NCBI RefSeq assembly: GCF_008271695.1
Contig: NZ_VKKY01000003.1
Location: 558,001-622,000, forward strand
Length of the DNA stretch: 64,000 nucleotides
Source: Rufibacter hautae
GTDB lineage: Bacteria; Bacteroidota; Bacteroidia; Cytophagales; Hymenobacteraceae
Direction of reading: 5' to 3'
Shown here: piece after piece, positions 59,455-64,000 of the stretch
Layout: the number at the start of each line of letters is the position of its first letter
How positions within the stretch are numbered: the stretch's first letter is position 1
Notes under the pieces: model-generated
Databases searched by the model: none
The model's input: only the letters and a program-made list of their open reading frames with translations
What the model was told of the DNA's origin: nothing
Translations under genes and position numbers: made by a program

Positions 59455-59490
59455 GTTTTCCGGCCATTTTGAAGAAACCAGGTTAGAAAT
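59455..59490. repeat. Copy of the 36-nt palindromic repeat
   Basis: GTTTTCCGGCCATTTTG then AAGAAACCAGGTTAGAAAT, 36 nt. Confidence 0.7.
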
Positions 59491-59641
59491 AAATTTGCTA
59501 AAATAGTTAGTTGTGTGAATGGTTTTTGGTAAAAATAATAGCAAAAAGAATGCTTTTTCATGCGTTAATGGACCGTTTCTAGGAGGAATACTGTTATCTT
59601 TACATCTGAATCTTTGCTTCATCCGCTAAGAGATTTTACAA

Positions 59642-60685
59642 ATGAGAGAAGACTATTTAACCGGCTCTGCCGATCACCTGTCACCCGCCGAGAAGGAGTA
59701 TGACAAGGCCCTCCGGCCGTTGGACTTCAGCGACTTTACTGGTCAGGCAAAGGTAGTGGAGAACCTGAAGGTATTTGTGGGAGCGGCCATCATGCGCGGC
59801 GAGGCTCTGGACCATGTTTTGTTGCACGGACCTCCCGGCCTGGGCAAAACCACGTTGTCGCACATTATTGCCAACTCTTTGGGCTCTAATATCAAGATCA
59901 CCTCTGGTCCGGTACTGGACAAACCCAGCGATTTGGCGGGTTTGCTCACCAACCTGGAGAAGAACGATGTGCTTTTCATTGACGAGATTCACCGCTTGAA
60001 CCCCATTGTGGAGGAGTACCTGTACTCGGCCATGGAGGACTACAAGATCGATATTATGCTGGACTCGGGCCCTAATGCCCGTTCTGTGCAGATTTCATTG
60101 AACCCGTTTACCCTCATCGGGGCTACTACGCGTTCTGGTCTGTTGACCTCACCGCTGCGGGCTCGTTTCGGGATCAACTCACGTCTGGAGTACTATGATT
60201 CCAAACTGTTGACCTCCATTGTGCAGCGCTCCGCCGAGATCTTGGGTTCGCCCATCTATGAGGATGCCGCCTTTGAGATCGCCCGCCGGAGCCGTGGTAC
60301 ACCGCGTATCGCCAACAACCTGCTGCGCCGTACCCGGGACTTCGCCCAGATCAAAGGTGACGGAACTATCACGGTAGAGATCGCGCAGTTCGCCCTGAAT
60401 GCCCTGGACGTAGACCATAACGGCTTAGACGAGATGGACAAACGTATCCTGAGCACCATCATTGACAAGTTCAAGGGTGGTCCGGTAGGCCTTTCCACCA
60501 TTGCGACGGCTTGTGGCGAGGAAGCTGAGACCATTGAAGAAGTGTATGAGCCGTTCCTGATCCAGGAAGGTTATATCAAGCGCACCAGCCGGGGCCGCGA
60601 AGCCACCGAAGCCGCCTACCGTCACTTGGGCAAGATTCCGCCTAACCATGTACGCAGCGGCACCCTGTTTGATAACGCTGAGTAA
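59642..60685 (+). CDS. ruvB: Holliday junction branch-migration helicase RuvB
   Basis: 347 residues. AAA+ motor that drives branch migration with RuvA. Walker A GPPGLGKT (63-70), Walker B/DEIH (114-117), sensor [18 protein letters not shown] with the arginine motif, GPNARSVQI beta-hairpin contacting RuvA, and a winged-helix C-terminus ([18 protein letters not shown] ... [13 protein letters not shown]). ruvA and ruvC are not adjacent, which is normal in this phylum. A near-consensus TATCTTTA (59595) upstream may be its -7 box. Confidence 0.97.
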   Translation: MREDYLTGSADHLSPAEKEYDKALRPLDFSDFTGQAKVVENLKVFVGAAIMRGEALDHVLLHGPPGLGKTTLSHIIANSLGSNIKITSGPVLDKPSDLAGLLTNLEKNDVLFIDEIHRLNPIVEEYLYSAMEDYKIDIMLDSGPNARSVQISLNPFTLIGATTRSGLLTSPLRARFGINSRLEYYDSKLLTSIVQRSAEILGSPIYEDAAFEIARRSRGTPRIANNLLRRTRDFAQIKGDGTITVEIAQFALNALDVDHNGLDEMDKRILSTIIDKFKGGPVGLSTIATACGEEAETIEEVYEPFLIQEGYIKRTSRGREATEAAYRHLGKIPPNHVRSGTLFDNAE

Positions 60686-60691
60686 AATCTG

Positions 60692-60726
60692 GTTTAGGCC
60701 TTATTTCTGCAAAACAGCTCTGAAAC
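60692..60726. repeat. Copy of the 36-nt palindromic repeat
   Basis: GTTTAGGCCTTATTTCTG then CAAAACAGCTCTGAAAC, 35 nt, 6 bp after the ruvB stop. Confidence 0.7.
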
Positions 60727-60738
60727 GTAAACTTATCC

Positions 60739-60769
60739 AACCTCACAGGTTTTCTGAACCTGTGAGGTT
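60739..60769. terminator. 13-bp CCTCACAGG-type hairpin after ruvB
   Basis: AACCTCACAGGTT / AACCTGTGAGGTT, loop TTCTG, then TCTTTTTT. Same core as the palindrome at 3573-3607. Confidence 0.78.
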
Positions 60770-60850
60770 TCTTTTTTAGAACTGCAGTCGAGAAATAGGT
60801 GTGATTGGAAGTGCTGATCAAGGTGCGCTTGGTTTTGAGGCTCTCCCTAC

Positions 60851-60900
60851 GGCAGTTGCAAACTGCCCATCATTATAGGTCCAAGTCACAGACTTGAACC
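60851..60900. repeat. Two small palindromes
   Basis: GGCAGTT-GCA-AACTGCC (60851-60867), and CAAGTC-ACA-GACTTG (60882-60896) extended by GGT/ACC. Probably intergenic repeat DNA. Confidence 0.5.
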
Positions 60901-60903
60901 ATG

Positions 60904-60940
60904 GAAAATCAACCCACCCCTGCCCCTCCGAGGAGGGGAA
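60904..60940. repeat. C/G-rich repeat fragment
   Basis: ATCAACCCACCCCTGCCC followed by CTCC-GAGG-AGGGG; one end of the element type seen whole at 39108-39246. Confidence 0.65.
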
Positions 60941-60989
60941 TTAGAACATCCTAAAGGTCTTCTTATCCGCTAACGAGGGGAAGGTTTGC

Positions 60990-61190
60990 AGTACCGGGCT
61001 GTAAAGGCTGTAACTACTTGTACCATTTCCAGCCTTTCGGTTGAGCGCCTTGTCAGGTTCCGGTGCCGCAGGCATTGCGACCGAAGGGAGCAAAGGAAGC
61101 TGGCGCAGCGCGATGCCGGAAGGCGGGGCCTCGCGGCCGTGAGCGCACGGAGCCCAGCGATGCAACAACTCAGCTCATGCACCCAGGAAA
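60990..61190. repeat. GC-rich non-coding segment, probable dispersed repeat
   Basis: About 200 bp clearly richer in G+C than its surroundings, with paired patches such as GCAGGCATTGCG and GCGCAGCGCG. Frames exist on both strands but none looks coding. Its appearance recalls intergenic repeats of other Cytophagales, but only one copy is in this window. Confidence 0.4.
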
Positions 61191-61241
61191 ACTACGGTGC
61201 CACGCCAGCGCAAACAGACTACATGACCAAACAAAAAATCC

Positions 61242-61277
61242 TTTTTAAACCTGTTTTCCGCAAAACGAACCCAAAAC
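61242..61277. repeat. Copy of the 36-nt palindromic repeat
   Basis: TTTTTAAACCTGTTTTCC then GCAAAACGAACCCAAAAC, 36 nt. Confidence 0.68.
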
Positions 61278-61349
61278 ACAGAAAAACGCTGTAAGTGAAA
61301 TTCTTTTCCCCCAATTTTGTTCTTTCCTAGCAGCTTACCTCAAAAATCA

Positions 61350-62324
61350 ATGTTCAACCTTGCCCCTAAGCATACCCACCTCATCAAGCAGAAAGCCCAA
61401 GAACTGGGTTTTATGTACTGCGGTGTGTCCAAGGCTGATTTTTTGGAAGAAGAGGCACCCCGGCTGGAGCATTGGCTCAACCAGAACATGCACGGCCAGA
61501 TGCACTACATGGCCAACCACTTTGACAAGCGCCTGGACCCGCGCTTGCTGGTAGACGGTGCAAAATCAGTGGTAAGTTTGTTGCTGAACTACTTCCCGGA
61601 GGAAACCCAGGCTGAGGATACGTTCAAGATCTCGAAGTACGCGTACGGCCAGGATTACCACTTCGTGATCAAAGACAAGCTCAAAACGCTGTTCAACTAC
61701 ATTCAGGAGGAGATTGGGGAGGTGGGCGGACGCGTGTTTGTGGACTCGGCGCCGGTCATGGACAAGGTGTGGGCGAAGAAAAGCGGATTGGGTTGGGTAG
61801 GCAAGAACAGCAACCTCATCAGGCCGGGCGTGGGTAGTTTCTTTTTCATCGCGGAGCTTATCCTGGATCTGGAACTGGAACCCGATGGACCCATCAAAGA
61901 CTATTGCGGTACCTGCACCAAATGCATGGACGCCTGCCCTACAGACGCTATCTCACAGCCATACGTGGTAGACGGCAGCAAGTGCATCTCTTATTTTACC
62001 ATTGAACTGAAAGACCAGATCCCGCAGGAAGTAGAAGGGAAATTTGGAAACTGGGTTTTTGGCTGCGACATCTGCCAGGATGTTTGCCCTTGGAACCGCT
62101 TCAGCAAAGCACACAGAGAACCGGCGTTTGCGCCTCATCCAGAGTTGCTCCACCTCTCCAAATCTGATTGGCTGGAGCTAACCCAAGACGTTTTTAAGGA
62201 TGTTTTCAGAAAATCGGCGGTGAAACGTACAGGCTTTGACGGGCTTACCCGTAACCTGCATTTTGTGGCGAAAGAGCCAGCCGCTTTCTTAGGCAGTGAG
62301 GACGTTGCCGAAGACCTTATCTAA
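61350..62324 (+). CDS. queG: Epoxyqueuosine reductase
   Basis: 324 residues from the ATG at 61350 ([20 protein letters not shown]). Last step of queuosine synthesis in tRNA, using cobalamin and two [4Fe-4S] clusters. Cluster motifs [12 protein letters not shown] (Cys186, 189, 192, 196) and [12 protein letters not shown] (Cys239, 242, 246), the catalytic Asp in VDSAPVMDK (Asp132), and GLGWVGKN are intact. Residues 281-293 ([13 protein letters not shown] region), conserved in the family, are encoded by DNA that matches the 36-nt palindrome. Overlaps the convergent gene at 62289 by 36 bp. Confidence 0.95.
   Translation: MFNLAPKHTHLIKQKAQELGFMYCGVSKADFLEEEAPRLEHWLNQNMHGQMHYMANHFDKRLDPRLLVDGAKSVVSLLLNYFPEETQAEDTFKISKYAYGQDYHFVIKDKLKTLFNYIQEEIGEVGGRVFVDSAPVMDKVWAKKSGLGWVGKNSNLIRPGVGSFFFIAELILDLELEPDGPIKDYCGTCTKCMDACPTDAISQPYVVDGSKCISYFTIELKDQIPQEVEGKFGNWVFGCDICQDVCPWNRFSKAHREPAFAPHPELLHLSKSDWLELTQDVFKDVFRKSAVKRTGFDGLTRNLHFVAKEPAAFLGSEDVAEDLI
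62190..62226. repeat. 36-nt palindrome-like sequence inside queG
   Basis: GTTTTTAAGGATGTTTTC then AGAAAATCGGCGGTGAAAC, 37 nt, in frame within conserved codons. It may be coincidence or an accommodated copy. Confidence 0.4.
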
Positions 62325-62483
62325 AATTGTGTTATAAGCGCCTGAAAAGTGATTGTAGCACCATTCCCGCAAGGTTTCCAGCTCTTTGTGCATTAGCATC
62401 CGCATACTTTTCCGCAGTTCTTTTTCAAACAAACTGGAGTCAAAGCTTACTTTGTCTAAGATCAATTTCACGTACTCTAACAT
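62289..62483 (-). CDS. Small conserved protein of unknown function
   Basis: 64 residues: [25 protein letters not shown], then [14 protein letters not shown]. The pattern (LEYVK, KVSFD, LFEKEL-K, LK-WCY) is one I recall from small proteins in many Cytophagales, which supports a real gene. Function unknown; soluble and helical. Convergent with queG, sharing 36 bp. Confidence 0.65.
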   Translation of the reverse strand: MLEYVKLILDKVSFDSSLFEKELRKSMRMLMHKELETLREWCYNHFSGAYNTILDKVFGNVLTA

Positions 62484-62607
62484 GACTTTAAATAAGATGT
62501 GATTTAATTTATGATGAATTAGATATTATGCAGACACAAAGATGCGACTTTTAATTCCATTCAGATTAACTATTTGTTAAAATATTTATACGGAATTGTG
62601 TTTGTAT

Positions 62608-62657
62608 TTATACAAAAAAGGGCTGAACTTGTACAAGTTCAGCCCTTTTTTGTATAA
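62608..62657. terminator. 24-bp terminator of the ferritin-like operon
   Basis: AAAAAAGGGCTGAACTTG, central TA, and the exact complement with six T. Lies right after the stop at 62668 on the minus strand. Confidence 0.88.
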
Positions 62658-62667
62658 TATTTATAAT

Positions 62668-63516
62668 TTATGCAATAAACGGCATCACAATTGCATTTAC
62701 CTGGGCAACAGTCAACGGCTCATCAAAGGCTTCTGAGGCCGCATTGGCGTCGATCGTGATTCCTCCGAAGGTTCCAGTGATGTTTACGGTAGCTTGGGTA
62801 GTAACTTCCTCGCCATCATAGATGCCCTGGAACTCGGCAGGAAGTCCGCCTCTGTCTTTCATGGTGATCCAAGGTTTCAGGCCAGCCACGCCACTGGCCA
62901 TATCGCGACGCATGCGGCGCAGGTGAGCGGCGTGTCTTGCTTCTACAGAGTGGATCTGCAGGGCGGCTTGTAGAACAATGTCGTTGCTCATCAGGGCCGG
63001 AGCGGCACCTTTGTAGGCTCTAACGCCAGTGTCTTCAAACGCCTGGGCCACGGCCAACATGGTTGGATAGCTGGTGAAGGTGGCGTTACCCAACAAGCCG
63101 TTAGCGGTCCAGTCAAAGCTAGCATCGGTGTAAGGGGTAGGGGCAGCACCGCCCAGGCCTGAGATGGCTGTGCGCAAGAAGTCTACGTGCGCTTTTTCGT
63201 GGTCACGGATCACACCGAAAGCAGTTTTACCGGCAGCGCTTGGGAAAATGTCCGTAGCAGCGGCTCTCAGGTAGAAGTGGTACTCCAGGTTTTCCAGCAA
63301 CAGCGCAAACTCCAGCACTTCGCGCACCGATGGCATGGTGGTGTTTTGGCCATAGGCCTTGTTCAGCATGGACCCAAACGCAATTGGAATAGCAGCAGCC
63401 GCCAGTTTCTTCCCGAAACCACCGAAGTGTTTGAAGACCTCGCGACGCGGATCAATGCGGTCAAAGATTTCCGGATCTACTTTCTCTACCTCTTTTAGTA
63501 TATTGAAGATATTCAT
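62668..63516 (-). CDS. Ferritin-like domain protein with Tat-like N-terminus
   Basis: 282 residues from the ATG at 63516 (MNIFNILKEVEKVDPEIFDR); the extension to 63618 overlaps the upstream gene and is rejected. DPRREVFKHFGGFGKKLAAAAIPIAFG (about 22-48, split twin-arginine and hydrophobic core) looks like a Tat signal. The Ferritin_2-type four-helix body follows: EFALLLENLEYHFYLRAA, RDHEKAHVDFLR, EDTGVRAYKGAAPAL, HSVEARHAAHLRRMR with Glu/His pairs. The family includes desiccation-related proteins; activity unproven. 13 bp downstream of a related gene, same operon. Confidence 0.85.
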   Translation of the reverse strand: MNIFNILKEVEKVDPEIFDRIDPRREVFKHFGGFGKKLAAAAIPIAFGSMLNKAYGQNTTMPSVREVLEFALLLENLEYHFYLRAAATDIFPSAAGKTAFGVIRDHEKAHVDFLRTAISGLGGAAPTPYTDASFDWTANGLLGNATFTSYPTMLAVAQAFEDTGVRAYKGAAPALMSNDIVLQAALQIHSVEARHAAHLRRMRRDMASGVAGLKPWITMKDRGGLPAEFQGIYDGEEVTTQATVNITGTFGGITIDANAASEAFDEPLTVAQVNAIVMPFIA

Positions 63517-63529
63517 GGTTTTCTGATGA

Positions 63530-64000
63530 TTAGGTGGTTGGTAAACTGCTTGCGTTGATGGTTTCCTTGATGAAAGGCTGAGCGGCGGCCAATACCTGGG
63601 TTGGCGTGAGGGCCACATCCAGACCGTTGGCGTCTACAATGTTACCGGCTGTAATGCCAGCGGCGCCACTGGCGAAGGTGCCATTCTCAATCATGTCTCT
63701 GATCTCAGCGGCGTGTCTGGCCTCAACGGAAACAATTTTACCGGCAATGCCCAAGAAAGCAGCGCTGGTAAGCAATTTACCTGCCCCGTTGTAAGCGGCT
63801 ACACCCAGGTCTTCAAACGTTTTGGCATAAGTCAAAATTGAGGCCCGACTAGCCAAAGCATCGGTAGGAAGGTTAGGCGTCAGGCTTGGGATGATTTTGC
63901 TTGCGTCATTGGCGGTGATAGCTGCCTTGAAGAACTCACGGTGCGCCACCTCGTGGTTACGGATATCAGTGAGCACTTGTCTTTCAGTGGCGTTGGTGAA
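63530..64000 (-). CDS. Ferritin-like domain protein, partial (cut by window edge)
   Basis: 157 C-terminal residues visible, reading FTNATERQVLTDIRNHEVAHREFF at the edge. Same fold as the downstream neighbour: NHEVAHREFFKAAI, FEDLGVAAYNGAGKLL, SVEARHAAEIRDM, and the end ALTPTQVLAAAQPFIKE, which parallels LTVAQVNAIVMPFIA in the next gene. The two are therefore a paralogous pair transcribed together. The N-terminus lies beyond the window. Confidence 0.85.
   Translation of the reverse strand, partial: FTNATERQVLTDIRNHEVAHREFFKAAITANDASKIIPSLTPNLPTDALASRASILTYAKTFEDLGVAAYNGAGKLLTSAAFLGIAGKIVSVEARHAAEIRDMIENGTFASGAAGITAGNIVDANGLDVALTPTQVLAAAQPFIKETINASSLPTT

Noticed and set aside
60941-61182. Minus-strand frames of 70-75 codons before queG
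   Set aside because: They arise from the GC-rich repeat segment; two frames overlap equally well and neither has a sensible start.
1531-61277. CRISPR-like array
   Set aside because: The palindromic repeats are scattered singly over the window with genes between them, with no regular spacers and no cas genes.
1-64000. Insertion sequences or prophage genes
   Set aside because: No transposase, integrase, capsid or lysis gene could be recognised on either strand; only non-coding repeat elements are present.

Overview
The window looks like a chromosome segment of a Bacteroidota bacterium of the order Cytophagales, most likely family Hymenobacteraceae (Rufibacter/Pontibacter-like). Reasons: two SusC/SusD outer-membrane pairs, an arginine operon in the gene order usual for this phylum and built around a transcarbamylase of the N-acyl-ornithine type, promoters of the form TTG-N19/20-TAnnTTTG instead of -35/-10 boxes, almost no Shine-Dalgarno sequences, and many lipoproteins. 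The genus is an inference.

Layout. 1-9.3 kb: a minus-strand arginine operon read as GNAT acyltransferase, argG, argC, argD, argF', argB, proC, argE, argH (argH runs off the left edge), with a structured leader carrying two terminator-like hairpins at 9.13-9.3 kb. Its intergenic spacers are packed with repeats. 9.7-21.2 kb: an exported protein and two divergent SusC/SusD pairs around a 1.5 kb gene-free gap. 21.7-30.5 kb: an ABC exporter, two tandem sodium:solute symporters, a small barrel-like exported protein, an M61 peptidase and a methyltransferase. 30.8-39 kb: CinA-C amidohydrolase, two PAP2 phosphatases flanking a tRNA-Leu(CAG) and a group of exported or lipoprotein unknowns, FabV enoyl reductase and a macrodomain protein. 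39.3-53.9 kb: a large GAF-type protein, fasciclin protein, type I pullulanase, MFS transporter, thioredoxin-like lipoprotein, a DAACS transporter divergent from a dipeptide epimerase, DUF4142 lipoprotein, DedA, and a MarR-YceI pair. 54.3-64 kb: a TPP riboswitch controlling one TonB-dependent receptor, acyl-CoA dehydrogenase, ruvB, queG, and two ferritin-like proteins (the second cut by the right edge).

The strongest unexplained signal is a dispersed family of imperfect palindromes of almost constant length (about 36 nt; ideal arms GTTTTnGGCCTGTTTTC and GAAAACAGGCCTGAAAC). I count about 30 copies, in nearly every spacer outside the SusCD block, often abutting or sharing bases with intrinsic terminators. 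It is absent from 9.5-23.6 kb and from 32.2-35.2 kb. A second, larger family is a nested inverted repeat of about 200-250 bp (5888-6090 and 57350-57597) with MITE-like organisation. Other repeats (a 139 bp inverted-repeat element, CCTCACAGG hairpins, simple tandem repeats) fill the remaining spacers, and some overlap stop codons.

Functionally, the arginine operon is a complete pathway from glutamate. Val90 of the transcarbamylase sits where the published N-acetyl/N-succinyl specificity switch lies and points to N-succinyl intermediates. The TPP riboswitch makes the adjacent receptor a good candidate for thiamin uptake. No IS element, prophage or CRISPR array was found.
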